DNA of 64,000 nt from Phoronis australis (GCA_002633005.1 NMRA01000332.1:77230-141229), one strand, 5' to 3'. Counted from the first letter of the stretch, positions 1 to 11,339 are shown. Translations and numbers: made by a program. The notes: generated from the letters alone by a model not told the origin.

Positions 1-587
1 GGGGGGGGGGGCAACTGCGATTTTGGAAGGCAAATTCTCCGCATTGACCTGAAAACGGCGTGACCACGGCTTGGGGACACCCAATCCGATATAAACCTTA
101 GGATGAGACGAAATTTCTTGACATTGTTCCCGCGACATTCAAATCATGGAATGGACTTTTTTAAAATCAAATGTTTGCTTTTCGAATATTGCGTCAAGGA
201 AACAGGGAACAAATAATCATTGAAGGCTAAATCGGGAAGTGCCGGTTTATGCATAAATATATTTATAAACACACTAATTGCACTGGCACAAATTTTGTGG
301 TGTCATAAGGTGGCGCTATCACTCGGGAGAAATTCTAGTAATATACTAGGCATCACGTAGACTTCGGTTGGCCGGTGAGGGGCTATAATAATTCCCATCG
401 CTTTCTGTACGCATTTCGTTCCATGTATTTTAAACGGGCGGTAGGCCACCGATTTTGAGTCTTCTTAAAAAATACATTCTACACTTAAAACTATCACTTA
501 AAAAAGCGCTTACTGTCTTCATTGGTCCTTTGTACTTCTATACATATCTTTGATGAAGCTTAGTTGTGCCAATTAAGGTGACTTTCA
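1..587. other. Intergenic DNA, no gene seen
   Basis: The window opens with a run of 11 G, which may be natural or an assembly edge. I see no supported exon, RNA gene or terminal repeat here. Open frames are short and random-looking on both strands. Confidence 0.6.
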
Positions 588-752
588 GTGATAGATTTAG
601 AGGGGGGCCAAGGGGGCCATGGCCCCTCTAAAATTCTCCCAGATTCCATTTGGCAGTACGGGGGTGCGAAGGTTTGACGGGCAAAATCCTGGCTAAAACT
701 CTGCCTTAGCCCTCCCCCCTAACTCAAAATCCTGGATCCGCCCCTGACTTTG
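588..752. repeat. Dispersed short repeat, copy 1 (GGATCCGCCCC end)
   Basis: A G/C-rich block in AT-rich DNA. It holds the shared pieces CTAAAATTCT, GATTCCATT, GACGGGCAAAATCCT and CCTAACTCAAAATC, ending GGATCCGCCCCT. The same pieces recur in the same order at about 11955-12106, so this is a dispersed repeat rather than chance composition. The two ends are weakly complementary (TTTAGAGGGGGG against the CCGCCCC side), as in small nonautonomous DNA elements. Family unknown. Confidence 0.65.
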
Positions 753-1340
753 GCGAAGAATTCCAACTCCACTTTTTGGTTGCCGTTATCTTTTTCACCG
801 CGAGCGCGATAACCACAAAGTATGTCAACTGAGTCACGTGAGTTAGGCAAAGGCTAGCGCGAGACTAGCATGAGAAGGTAACAGGTGAAATTTGTAAGAT
901 TTGTGTCCTTTGGACTTTTTGTTTGTCAAATTGAGTGATTTCACGTAACTTCGTCAAAATGGCACCCGGTAAGAGAAACTCGAACAAACCGCGACAAATT
1001 TTCCCATCGATTTATTCAGTCAAATTATGTTGACTGAATCGTTTCCAGACTTATGGCATGATTTGTTTATAACTCCATGTGCATACTATACATGTTTCAT
1101 TTGATTTTATTTCCTGTATTTTGAACTGAGTAACATTTTGTGGGGTTGTAGCCTACTATCGCCCCTGTATGCCAGCGGCATCCAGGGCGATGTAATTGCC
1201 TAGTAATATACATGAGCTCAACTAAGCAAATGATAAGCTCACCTCGGGTCAGTTTCATGAAGTGACTTAAGACTTAAGACGAAAATTTGGTCTATATGCA
1301 TGAAAGAGACCCAGGTGAGCTTTTAACTTTTAAACTTTAG
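753..1340. other. Intergenic DNA, no gene seen
   Basis: There is no supported gene. The block ends in a pyrimidine/T-rich tract closing with TTTAG at 1336-1340, which could act as a splice acceptor for the candidate exon that follows. Confidence 0.5.
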
Positions 1341-1417
1341 TAGTGTCGCACCCCGGCCAACCCGCGATCGAGAACGAGACCTTGCACCAAAAATGGCAGA
1401 CGACAGTGACATACCCG
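1341..1417 (+). other. Candidate exon with start codon and splice donor
   Basis: A 77-base segment lies between a TTTAG acceptor-like site and a strong donor, CCCG followed by GTGAGT at 1418-1423. Inside is an ATG at 1393 in a good context (AAAATGG) that would open the peptide MADDSDIP before the donor. The upstream half contains a 28-base stretch (1349-1376) that reappears exactly, inverted, at 4751-4778. This could be a 5' UTR plus first coding exon of a gene whose later exons I cannot identify, or a copy of repeated sequence with chance splice sites. No protein family is recognised. Transcript data would decide. Confidence 0.25.
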
Positions 1418-1652
1418 GTGAGTTTAAAATTAATTTTCTGCTTAAACAGAGTCCACTTTGGTACGAATGCTAAACAAAGAAAAGCGTCAGAGTGTAGCCT
1501 TTGTTGTGGATCTGAAATAATACTTGGCTTTTGCTTATTTTTAAAAGAATGAGCTCAAAAAGCAATGGCAATGACTCCGTCTCCAATGTACATGCATAGC
1601 AAGCTGAAACGTCATGAATGAAATCATAAACTCCAGTGGCGAAGGTTGTTAA
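1418..1652. other. Spacer up to the Kolobok target site
   Basis: No feature is seen except the TTAA target-site copy at 1649-1652 that flanks the next element. Confidence 0.5.
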
Positions 1653-1785
1653 AGGCGAAGGCAACCTTTTTTCATGTCATTTTGAGCTAAAATAAGGTTG
1701 GTTAGTTATCCTAGACATAATTTCCACGTAATTACAGCGTTTCGTAATTTTATTTGTTCGCTAAGGAGGCAAGCGTTTCCCGCCA
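1653..1785 (+). repeat. Kolobok left TIR
   Basis: Starts AGGCGAAGGCAACCTTTTTT and runs to the TCCCGCCA side. It matches the reverse complement of 2703-2860 with a few substitutions and indels. It is flanked on the left by TTAA. Confidence 0.85.
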
Positions 1786-1964
1786 CTTGGTTTTGCGTTG
1801 AGTTTACCGTGCGAATTTGTTCTGTTCTACTTTTGTTTTGTGTTGTTTTTCAACAATTGTCGCCACCACTTTCCATCGGCGAGTATTCTGCGGCAACATA
1901 GGTTAGTAGAGAACTCAACTACGTTGGATTTAGGGATTGTTTACAGTGTTGATGAAAGCTGAAA

Positions 1965-2201
1965 ATGGCAAGAGTCGGTGACCCGTATCACAGTGAAAGT
2001 AGTGTGAGTGACGGAGACCTTGTTCACAGCAGTGGTGACGAGGAATTTTTTCACGGACATTCAGTGGGTGGGTACATGTTTGAGCCCGAGTATAACGAGG
2101 CAGAGTACGCACAGGCAGCTGTTGAGAGAAAACAGCACAGGGCGAATCACTACTGGTTCCAGGAATTGCACGCTCTGGGGTACGTTTGGAGGCACGGGTG
2201 A
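1965..2201 (+). pseudogene. 5' fragment of an element-encoded gene, possibly P2X7-type
   Basis: An open frame of 78 codons begins at ATG 1965 in a good context (GAAAATGGC), just inside the left TIR, and stops at TAG in what looks like a deletion junction. The peptide is acidic and Ser-rich at its N-terminus, followed by GYMFEPEYNEAEY and a basic/Gln-rich helix. The FEPE-type motif recalls the N-terminus of metazoan proteins that carry the P2X7-type cysteine domain, but the cysteine part is absent here, so the assignment is inference. A relic of just such a cysteine domain lies at 56.2 kb. Only the start of the gene survives; it points toward the THAP gene on the other strand. Confidence 0.4.
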
Positions 2202-2207
2202 CAGTAG

Positions 2208-2596
2208 ATGAAGTGCCTCCACTGGCTCCAGTCACTGTACTGGCCACAGCTCGCGAGGCTTCTCGCTTCAAAAACGCACATCTCGGGGGTGGCGACGGGG
2301 CAGTGCCGGGAATCAACACAGACGGAATGGCATCCTGCTTCAGGCGTTGTTTCGCAGGGACCTTCATCAGTTCAGCGTACAAACCCGTTTCGTAATCGGA
2401 CGGCAGAAAGTGTTTGCCACACACACGGTAATTCTCGACTGCTTTGTACGTTGCGTGGACGGGTAACGCTCCGTTCTTCACACGAACGAGCCAAGTACGG
2501 CGAAGCGTCATCCATCGGAAAGCGATGCAAAGGTACTCCCAAAGCGCGCGTGAGACGATAATTAATGCATACCGGTACGCAGCAACAGCGTGGCAT
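2208..2596 (-). pseudogene. THAP-domain protein, frameshifted and truncated
   Basis: On the minus strand an ATG at 2596 opens MPRCCCVPVC, the first cysteine pair of a THAP (C2CH) zinc finger, then GVPLHRFPMDD, the usual HRFP box. Near 2515 the frame shifts by one. The continuing frame supplies TWLVRVKN (invariant Trp), YRVCGKHFLPSDYE (the C-x2-H pair) and DAIPSVL (the terminal AVPTIF-like box). All landmarks of one THAP domain of about 85 residues are therefore present in order but need two frames. A basic Ala/Ser/Thr-rich segment follows and is cut at the internal junction. THAP domains bind DNA and serve as the end-recognition module of Kolobok and P-type transposases. A single-base sequencing error is an alternative to true decay. 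Confidence 0.75.
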
Positions 2597-2702
2597 GTTG
2601 ACTGACTAGTAAATGAAAGCAAACGACGACAGAACTTAACACAACCGAGGTAGAACAATGAATGAGTCGGCAGCTCTCACAGTCAGACTAAATGAAAAGA
2701 AA

Positions 2703-2860
2703 TTGGCGCGAAATGCTTGCCTCCTAAAACGTCACTTCCGGAGTAGCGGACGAGTAATTAACAAAATTACGAAAAGCTGTAATTAAGTGGAAAATATGTC
2801 TAGTATAACCAACAAACCTTATTTTAGCTCAAAATGACATGAAAAAGGTTGCCTTCGCCT
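2703..2860 (-). repeat. Kolobok right TIR
   Basis: Inverse of 1653-1785; ends GGTTGCCTTCGCCT and is followed by TTAA at 2861-2864. It also carries the shared inner block around GCAAGCATTTCGCGCC, read on the minus strand. Confidence 0.85.
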
Positions 2861-2864
2861 TTAA

Positions 2865-5357
2865 GTCACTATAGTTTATTCAGATTTACGGAGTCTGTGG
2901 TTGGTAGTTGTCAGATGTGAAAGTATTTTGATGTTTTGTTTTGAACCTTTTTCCCTCAAGTTTCTTTCTATATTTGTGTTATTTCAAAAGAGTCTTTAAC
3001 AGAACCAGTACATGTTTGTTCAAGTTTAGGTAGATTTAAATGGCCATACTAAGTGTCATTGGTCAATGCTTACATACATTTTTTCTAAGTATTTTAAAAG
3101 AAAATCTATGTCTTTGATTATTGTAGAAATTGCTTTCATATTGTTGTTGATTTCCTGTGAGAGCCTATTATACTATCAACCAGTTGTAAATACATTATTG
3201 TCTATGATTCAGTGATGATTTAGTCTGATACATTCCAAAAGTAATTTGTTGGAAATGTTCAATGGATTTGTAATATTGATTTCCCTAAAGCAATTTTTGT
3301 AAGACCAATTTTGAGGTATGTGTGATAAAAGATTAATGTTATAATAGAAATAGTATAATACTGTTGATTTCCTGTGTAAATCACTACAGTGTGTAGCTGA
3401 AGTGACGTTAATGACAACATGTCGACTACGTTCTGAGAAAATCACAATATAGTAAGTGTATTATAACTCGAAGTGTTTCAATCTTTTTCAATTCCACATT
3501 AAACTGGAAATCATGAACTGATGATGCAGGTGAACTCAGAACCAAGACTACAAAACAGAAGAGTCAAACACAACGTACATCAACCCACACGGTGCCACAA
3601 GTCAATCTGTTCACCTCTGTATCGATGTTATCTGTAAAACATCAAGTAAAATCCCACCCGTTTCATCAGCACACCAGTTTACACAACTTCTGGCCAAGTT
3701 TTAGATCCCAGACGTTTATGAGTGGGAATCTTTGAATCATCTCATGAAGTGTTGCCGCACTCCCCTCTCAAGCTCATTCTTTGAATTCACTGGTTATTTG
3801 TTTTCAGTTTTCCTTTTGCTGTCACAATTTTACAAACAAATTCTACACTCGCTTTCAGCTGCTGCAACAATTTGTTTACCCCTGGCTAACACGCCACATG
3901 GAACAACTCCTTGGTGAGTCTTCAGTTTAGAAATCCTTGTTCTCAGTGATTTCGTCTAAAAGTACAAGTAGATACCTGTACTTTTCACAACCCTGATAGG
4001 GCGTACCTTCACGTCGTGGGTAACGTGTTCGTTGAAACTCGCCTCGCAATTTTTAACAGTGCACTCGTTTCCTGAAATGAAAATAAATTCGTTTGTGAAA
4101 CTAAAATTATGCTTGATGTACATGTAGTACTCATGGCAATTTAATGGAAATATGCTATGCTGTTGTTCAGTTTTGATACGAAATTAACACAGCAATGACG
4201 CAAAATGTTATTAATTCTTTGCACCACACTTATTCTGTAACCTTTTTCACGTTTTATAAGTAAAAAGTTCATTACTGTTCGACACACCACGATGCGTTCC
4301 CGATCGCATAAACAAACACAAATTTGCGTTCCCGATCGGTTATCGTTGCGTTCTCGGTCGCATCTTTCAGCAGAAAAGCGTCGAAAAATCAGAGATCCTG
4401 ACAAAACTACAAAAAAACAAGCGTTGCGTTATATTTTTACATGTCATTTCTTCATAACTCCATGGTCAATTTATTGATTTCGCGCCAAAACTAACGGCAA
4501 TTTGCCAAAATGACAAACAAATCACCTTCTGCGTAAGCGATGCCACGGTCAACGTAACCTTTCTCCTACATGTATAATTGGAAGAGACCGTAGCCTAAAC
4601 CTCTACCTGCCCTTCCTCAATGTGTTACGCGTTGAACTCATGTCTCTGTTTTCACATCGGAAGTAAAAAAACAACGAAAATGCATCAAATTTACTAACCT
4701 TGTCTGGCTTCGCTTCTTGCGCCAAATTTCGTTCTCGATGGCCTTCCGGCCGTTCTCGATCGCGGGTTGGCCGGGGTGAGTGTCGCGTCTCAATATTTAT
4801 CCCACACGCGTTGAATCTGTTGAGGGAAATACGCCATGTAATAATTTTTTCCCTATTCACCTCTCGCAATACTTTAACAGTTACCTCTGACATGAATGTT
4901 CAAAAGGTAGGGCAATGTCGACTCGACGTCGTTAGCACGTTAGATCATCAAAATTCCCGAAAATAGTTTAAAGTGAAACAATTGTAGCAGCGTAAATAAC
5001 ACTCAACATGCAACCAGGTCTCAATCGTAACATCTGGAAGATGACTGTTAATTATATGACAATTCTATCTGTTTTCAACTCGGTAACTACAATATCAAAA
5101 TTGTTGTTATTTAACCATTTTCAGGAGATGTTACAAGTTCAATACACAGTTGCTATTGTTTTCATCTTTGTTATGTCTTTTCAAGTAATTGGTGGTTGCT
5201 TTTAAAACTATTTCTTTTACTAGAGAAAACTTGCAGCCTAAAGCACAAGTACATACATATAGAATGTGATCCGCCACATGAACAGTCTCAGTGAAGTATT
5301 TAAAAAATCTGCTGAAAAATGAAAGAAACTTAGGAATTCGAAGGGTTTGGGCTAAAT
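2865..5357. other. Intergenic DNA with recurring GATCGAGAACG motif
   Basis: No supported gene. At 4290-4365 and 4730-4765 the plus strand repeats CGTTCTCGATCG or CGTTCCCGATCG several times (the inverse is CGATCGAGAACG). Positions 4751-4778 are an exact inverted copy of 1349-1376. On the minus strand that copy is followed by GACAAG and GTTAGT (donor-like, near 4698), and it could encode an Arg/Glu-rich DRERPEGHRER segment. This may be an exon of a gene running right to left, but I cannot name it. Confidence 0.4.
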
Positions 5358-5505
5358 ACAAAACGTAGCTCGATTGGCGTAGATGACGTAATATCCCACG
5401 AGACCTTATTCAAAGTATCAACCGAAACCGAAGGTCGAGGTGGATACGCGGAATAATGTTTCGTGGCATATTACTTCATCTACGCCAAACGAGCTACGTT
5501 TTGTG
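5358..5505. mobile_element. 148-bp hairpin MITE
   Basis: Two arms of about 55 bases (5358-5412 and 5451-5505) are inverted copies. The outer part starts CAAAACGTAGCTCG, then GGCGTAGATGACGTAATAT; the inner part pairs CCACGAGACCTTATTC with GAATAATGTTTCGTGG. Only about 38 bases separate the arms, so the whole unit can fold back on itself. There is no coding capacity, as in a miniature inverted-repeat transposable element. A flanking TA is possible, but the duplication is not certain, so the superfamily is open. Confidence 0.75.
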
Positions 5506-5933
5506 TATGTATCAACTAGGCATTTCATGAAATACGAGTTCACAGAAATATAAACAATGTATTATAAAACATTTAAGGTTTGCATATACAGCCACAGTAG
5601 AAGTGTCTCGATGTTTCATCACCTTCTGAATGCACAAAAATTGACCGAGCAAGGTTTAGTTGACGATCGATTGATTTATTTATTTAACATTGACTGATCA
5701 TAAAATAGTTAACGACACATTTGCAACACACAGCAATAGAGTCAGACAAACAAAAATATACAAACTGAGTAATAACGCCACATAAGAACTACTTACATGT
5801 ATGAATAAAAATTAAAGCAAGGATGATACTTAAGACCAGACAAGGTGTATACCTAAGTAAAAATAACCTAAAATAACAATGACAAATATATAAAGTAAAA
5901 ATAAATTTACAAAACAAGAATAACACATAAGAC
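5506..5933. other. Intergenic AT-rich DNA, no gene seen
   Basis: Low-complexity A/T-rich sequence without a supported feature. Confidence 0.5.
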
Positions 5934-6008
5934 ATGGGCGGCACACTATAGGGAGCTGGGGGAAGGGGGCTATAACCCTCCACTTTTTTCAGTGCTGCGC
6001 CGCCCATG
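5934..6008. repeat. Short palindromic-ended repeat (GGGCGGC family), copy 1
   Basis: Begins CATGGGCGGCACACTATAGG and ends GTGCTGCGCCGCCCATG, so its ends are inverted repeats. A G-run (GGGGGCTATAACC) and CCACTTTTTTC lie between. Two more copies occur at about 15122-15187 and 15190-15262. A small dispersed hairpin repeat; no coding potential. Confidence 0.7.
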
Positions 6009-9000
6009 TACGACCAAAGTGTAATTAAAAATGAACTTGTAAATTAAGAATGGCATTCGACTAAAATCTTGAAACATATGGTTGTCATTAATTTTTAATT
6101 AAGTCAATATTGATATCACTGGCAGCAATGAGTTATTCGCTAAGTGCTTGTAATGACATCGGCAAACACATTTAAAAGTAATTGCATCAGTCTGTCTGGA
6201 GTTGCTGGAGCAGGCTTGTAAACGTGTGCAATAGTAAAGTTTTTGTTGCGTATTCTGATGATGTGATAATAAGCATTCATGGTCTTTAAATTTGTATGAA
6301 ATATCGTTTTTGTATAGACTCACAAGCCTTTTATAACGTAAGCAACCAATCCACCATGAGTACCGGCACAACAATGTAGTGAATGACCTGTAATGTGGAT
6401 ATCCTAGTTGTCTCAATTAAATAGTGGGCGACAATCATTCGTTGACAGTCATGATTCTTGTATGCAGGTGTCATCAAAGAAATAATTTGCTATTTGAAGA
6501 TATGTAAGACCAAGGTATAAATAAAAGCACACTAAAGTACAGACGCGTATGACAATTAGGACCACGGTATAAGGAAAAATAAACTACACGCTAACAGAGG
6601 AATAAAATTATTATGCAAGGGCGAACGCTTTAAACTCCCACCGTCGGTCTCGGAAGGCGAGATCCGTTTTATCTCCCAATGCAATCTTTACAAGACGGAT
6701 TGTCACTTTCTAATCCGCACAGTGATAATGCAGTTAAATACACCTATAACTAATGACAAGCTCGACAGTAAAGCGTTGTTCTCTATTCCTGTTAATCGTT
6801 TCGAGGAGACACGCTGCTGATTGAATTACACGGGTGAATTGCAAAAAATTGTCTACGTGGGTGAAATCCACGTGTCTCGTCAATTCATTGACTTCCATTC
6901 TATTCTGGCAAGTGATCAACACTTCCTAAGTACGTCGAGAAGGCTATACATGTACATGTAATGTGTTTGAAAGACTGATCGTGATGTGCCGCTTAATTGT
7001 AGAGAGTTAATTTTATCTGTTTGAAATAATCCCGGATGCACTTACGGATCAACGTTAATCGGGTCCTTAGGCACCCCTCCCCCCAACCCTTACTACATTT
7101 TCGAACTCATAATCTTCACGATTATTGATCAATAGGTCGCCACCCACGAGCTGTGAAGTTTTGATTTCTTCATCGAGTTGTCACCAGTTTGTGAGAGGAG
7201 ACGTGAGGCCTGTTCCTAAGGGATCGTGCTAAGTAGACGGTGTAGCTTCAGCAAAAGTTTCGTGACAACTTTCACCTGGTAATTTTATTTTGACACTGTG
7301 CACATCATCCATGGGTGTACTTTTCAAACGTAAAAAGTTGCCGCGTTTAAAGTTGTATATTTTCATATGATTACGATTTCATTCCATCGTGGTTATACGC
7401 TATAACCCTCTCACGGCGTTGAAGCAATGTTTTCACACCCCAAAAACTGTAAACATTGAGCCTCGTGATTATTCCTTGGGTGAAAGCTATTGCACTACTA
7501 GTCATTTGACAGTGTGTAGTGATGCTAATGAAATGGCATCAAAGGTCTCGAAAACAAGCCGTGATTTATGACTCGTATTCAGTGCTTTCACTACATTACC
7601 CACCAAAGGCATCCGCCCCCACTGCAAAGAACGTGAGACGTACCCTAAATACTTACAAAGTACATGTGTATGATACTTCCATCGTATAAAATAAAAGCAT
7701 TGGCAGTCAACCTTTTAGTGTATTTTGGCACCGACTGGGACGCGGCTTGACAATAACATGAGCCAGTTTTCCGAGTTTAGCAAGAAAGAAATTAGATTGA
7801 TGCTGGGCTTCTTCTTTCTGAATATTTCCAAACATAGAGTATAAATTATGACTCTCTTTTGCAAAAAACCCCATTGCGCTCATTCCAGTGAAGGCGGTTA
7901 CAGTAAAATTTCCAAGGTGATTTCGAATTCCCAGTAAATATGACAAGTGTTGTCGTACTCGACACTGACTTATTGTCGTCCAGGAGACGATTTGTGTCGA
8001 GTAAGACAATTACATATGTCACAAAATCCCCCTTAATTACGAAAACATTTGCAACTGATTGAAGATTTTCATTCTTTCCGAACAAACCCCTCGTTAGCGA
8101 TAGGCATGTTTCTTTATAAAGGAGCGGAAGACAATTTTAGAACCAGGAAATTTCTGATGCACGCATATCGTTTACATAGACGACCCGCTTGATAACATTG
8201 GCGAAGAATTACCCAAGAAGTGAAACTTATTTAGGTTTGAGAGTTATGACAAGTCATTTTTTCTGATGTTTCGCTAACAAGCACAATTCAGTTTGGCTTT
8301 TTAACTTTAAAGTATGTGCATACTAATTTCAAATGAGTTACACGTTTCGAAGCTTTGTTTTAAAGAGGCGTGGAACGTAAAAGCTCGTCAAAATGACTTT
8401 TAAAGAATTCCTGACGAAAATACCATATCGAACCGTGTACTACACTTTCTCCTGTGAGAGTTTTCAGAAAAAATACAAAATTTGCGATTTTTGAAATAGG
8501 CACGAAGGAAAATCTCTAGTCTGCACCATAGATTTTCTAATTTCCCGCCCACTTATGATCAGTGCGCTCAGTCATTCGACAAACAGTTGACGGACAAGAC
8601 TAATGTTAACGACAGATGATCATGTGTAATCGAACTCCGAATCTTAGGTCGATAGCACAGTAGGCAAGCTAACGAAGCAAGTAATTTTCCGAAAATAATT
8701 CCAAGTGCATTTTAGAATGAACGTGTATGTTGAATGCTACGATAACATTATAACTAATTTCAAAGAGTTAGGACTTACATCAATTGCCTTATTTATCGGA
8801 CTGGCTGCAGTTTAAAGAAGCCATTGTTTTGTTTACATTAAAAGTTACAGGTCACATTTTCCATGCAAGGGAAATGTGCTAAGTCAACGTCTTGCCATAC
8901 CACATTAGAAGACGTGCTTTGCCGTGAGGGAGAAAAATCGACGAAGTGACGAGCAGTTGACAAATCATTTTTTTGAAATTTGAAACTAGAAGAAAAATGT

Positions 9001-9053
9001 TTTAACATCAACAGAAATTCATAATCATTACCAACAACACGTAAAATACCTGG
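6009..9053. other. Intergenic DNA, no gene seen
   Basis: Short open frames only, none with a recognisable domain. A weak tRNA-like string on the minus strand near 8610-8665 (GAGTTCGATTAC as a B-box-like site) is too degenerate to call. Confidence 0.5.
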
Positions 9054-9096
9054 TTTCTGTTTCTGTTTTTGTTTCTGTTTCTGTTTCTGTTTCTGT
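9054..9096 (-). repeat. (CAGAAA)n tail of the I-like LINE
   Basis: About seven hexamers, TTTCTG on the plus strand and CAGAAA on the minus strand, one of them changed to CAAAAA. The run sits exactly where the 3' end of the adjacent minus-strand LINE is expected, after a short 3' UTR. Many LINEs of the I/R1 groups end in a simple repeat rather than poly(A), so I read it as the element's own tail. Confidence 0.6.
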
Positions 9097-9159
9097 GGTG
9101 ACGTCAGAGGGTAGGCACCGGAATAGTCTCTGGCCCCCTCCTTCCAGTATCGCACGCAA

Positions 9160-11339
9160 TGTAAATTTGGAGATGCAATCAAGTTCGTGCTGGTTACACA
9201 CTTTTTGATCTTTTCCCCTGATACGAGTTTTTGCTGCATCTCCGTATTGCCATCCTCGCTCTATGAGGCGCTTTGTTGCCCATCTCTCCTGTTGTTATAC
9301 AATCAACGGCATCTGTAAGCGATTCACGCACTCTAGAGATTACATCTGCTGGTGTGAGGAGGAAGTAGGCAATCGGTTGTGCGATGCCTGCAAGCTTATA
9401 CGCCTTGACGTTGAATGAGATGCCACAGTGTCCTGGTATATAAACACTGTGAAGAGACCATTAATAGAGCTGAACAGATTGATCCAGGAATCTTTCACAT
9501 GACCAGTTTTTAGCCTGCTAATGAGGCTGAGGGAGTCTGTAAGTGAAAATGATCTGTCTGCGGGTGTTGTGTTCTGTGAGAGCCAGACTACGGCGTCTTC
9601 ATATGCTTCACATTCAGCTCTAAAAGACGAGGATTTTCCAACCCGTGCTGTTGACCATTCGAAGAGGCGCTGACCCTCGCGAGTCCAAGCAACTGCTGCC
9701 CAAGCCGTAGTGTCATCTCTTAGTGAGCCGTCCGTTGCAACAATGATTGTGGGAGATTGTTCTTCAAGCCATTCCAATACAGTTGCTTGGTTGATACAGT
9801 CAGCTCTTTCCCGCCAATGACGACCTCCAATCTCCATTGCATTGATGACAAAGTTTGTGGCTTTGGACCACTCTATGCTGTTGATGTTCTCCACTGGACA
9901 TTCCTCTTCGACAAGCTCCCTAGCTCCGATAACCCATGATTGAACAGTTTTCAGCCTCTGTGCAGTGAGCTCATTACTATGCTCTCTCAAGTCCAGGTAC
10001 AGAGGATGAGAGTTGGTTGTAGCTGCCTTTAGAAATGCTTGGGCTGCTAGTGTCTTCTGTTTAGTACGGATGCTATTGATACCTAACCAGTATTGGAGAG
10101 TGTCAACCGGAGTTGGTCTAGCTGCTCTAGTTACTATTCTCGTGGCCTGGTTTTGAATCCTCTGTAGTTTGGTCATTGACTGTTGGGAGGCACATAGACA
10201 CAGATGGAGCCCATACTCAGTTGTTGCACCGACAGTTGCATTCATGAGCTGCACCAGGCTCTTTTGTTGGGTCTGCTGGGCTGCTACATATCTCAACAGT
10301 GACAGACTCTTGGCACCTTTCTTAGCTAGGAATTCGACATGGGAGTTCATCGTCATTCTTCGATCCATCTCATCCCTAGATAGGTAACTTCAGGAACATG
10401 AGGTATCAAGGCTCCCATATATCCCAGGGTGAACATGTTTGGGTTAAAATAACCTCGTGAGGCTAACATCCATTCTCCTTTATCTGGTTGGATGGGCATC
10501 TTGTTGTCTTCGGTCCAATAGGCCACACCATCACTTGCTGATTGCAGGCCCTCTGCGGCATGTCTTGGAGTGTTTGCCTCATTGGCGACTATCAATTCAT
10601 CAACATAGCTGTACGGCTAAGCTCCACCTACACTTGCTTCTTGTATGAGATCTGCCGAGTAGACGTTAAAGAGTAATGAGCTGAGAGGGGACCCTTGCGA
10701 GAAATCTGAGCTTGCTTCAAAGATGCTTGACCTCCACTTGCCAAATTTGAGTTGACACCTGCGGGTATCCAGCAAGATTAGAATCCAACGGATCATTATA
10801 TCGGAAACCTCCATTTGTCTGAGTGTGTTGGCAAGAATACCCATATCCACTTTGTTGTAGGCATCTTCCAGATCGAAGAGAGCAATTGCAGTGTGTGGCG
10901 AAACCTGTATTCCCTTCTGAATTTCATGCAGTATCGCTTCAACGTTGGACAATGGATCGTCTTGGTCTAGCTATTCCAACTCTCGGTGATAGACAGCCAC
11001 GTCTCTCTAGGTCACATGCTAGTCGCTGCACTACAATTTTTCCGTAATATTTGCCCAGGTGTTCGCCATGGTGATGATTCTGTATCCCTTCAGTTTGCTA
11101 TGGTCTTTCATCGGCTTTGGAAGAACCACCATGCTGCAGTCTCTAAGGTCCTGGTTCATGGTTTCATCAACAAGTGAACTGTTTATCGTGTGAAGGAGCT
11201 GGCTCTTCTCCTCTGGGCTCATGCTTTTCAGGTTAGAGTATTTAACTCCATCCGGCCCGGGAGACGAGTCTTTACTTATCGAACGTAGGATTGCACCTAG
11301 TTTTTTCAAGTGAGACTGGTTGCTCATTGTTTTGATCAT
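9160..11339 (-). pseudogene. LINE reverse transcriptase-RNase H, decayed
   Basis: In order on the minus strand: SSPGPDGVKYSNLK (RT entry block, about 11.25 kb); FDLEDAYNKV (first catalytic Asp, about 10.87 kb); DFSQGSPLSSLLFN (PQG block, about 10.7 kb); SYVDELIV at about 10.6 kb in place of the YxDD catalytic box (second Asp now Glu); YGLHLCLCASQ and KLQRIQNQATR (R1/I-type thumb region); then RNase H with ATDGSLRD, SFRAECEAYED, LTDSLSL and finally PGHCGISFNVKAYKLA near 9.42 kb, where the last Asp is Tyr. The lesions are a stop at about 10617 plus frameshifts near 10.95-11.03, 10.36 and 9.46 kb. The enzyme is dead. The RT would have copied element RNA at the nicked target and the RNase H would have removed it. 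Confidence 0.85.

Larger units (their letters stand above)
1653..2860. mobile_element. Kolobok-type DNA transposon, internally deleted
   Basis: TTAA is duplicated at 1649-1652 and 2861-2864. The element starts AGGCGAAGGCAACC and ends with the inverse. The terminal inverted repeats are about 130-158 bp (1653-1785 and 2703-2860) and differ by scattered changes and small indels. A TTAA duplication, an RRG-type end and a THAP DNA-binding domain are together diagnostic of the Kolobok superfamily; piggyBac also uses TTAA but starts CCY and lacks THAP. At 1.2 kb it is too short for a full transposase. It keeps the 5' ends of two genes reading toward each other, with the middle missing around 2190-2210, so it is a nonautonomous deletion derivative. 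Confidence 0.8.

Noticed and set aside
8605-8670. tRNA-like string on the minus strand
   Set aside because: Only a weak B-box match; no acceptor stem or clear A box.
9054-9239. Minus-strand frame with QKQKQKQK peptide
   Set aside because: The repeat peptide is only the translation of the CAGAAA tail; the frame has no other support.
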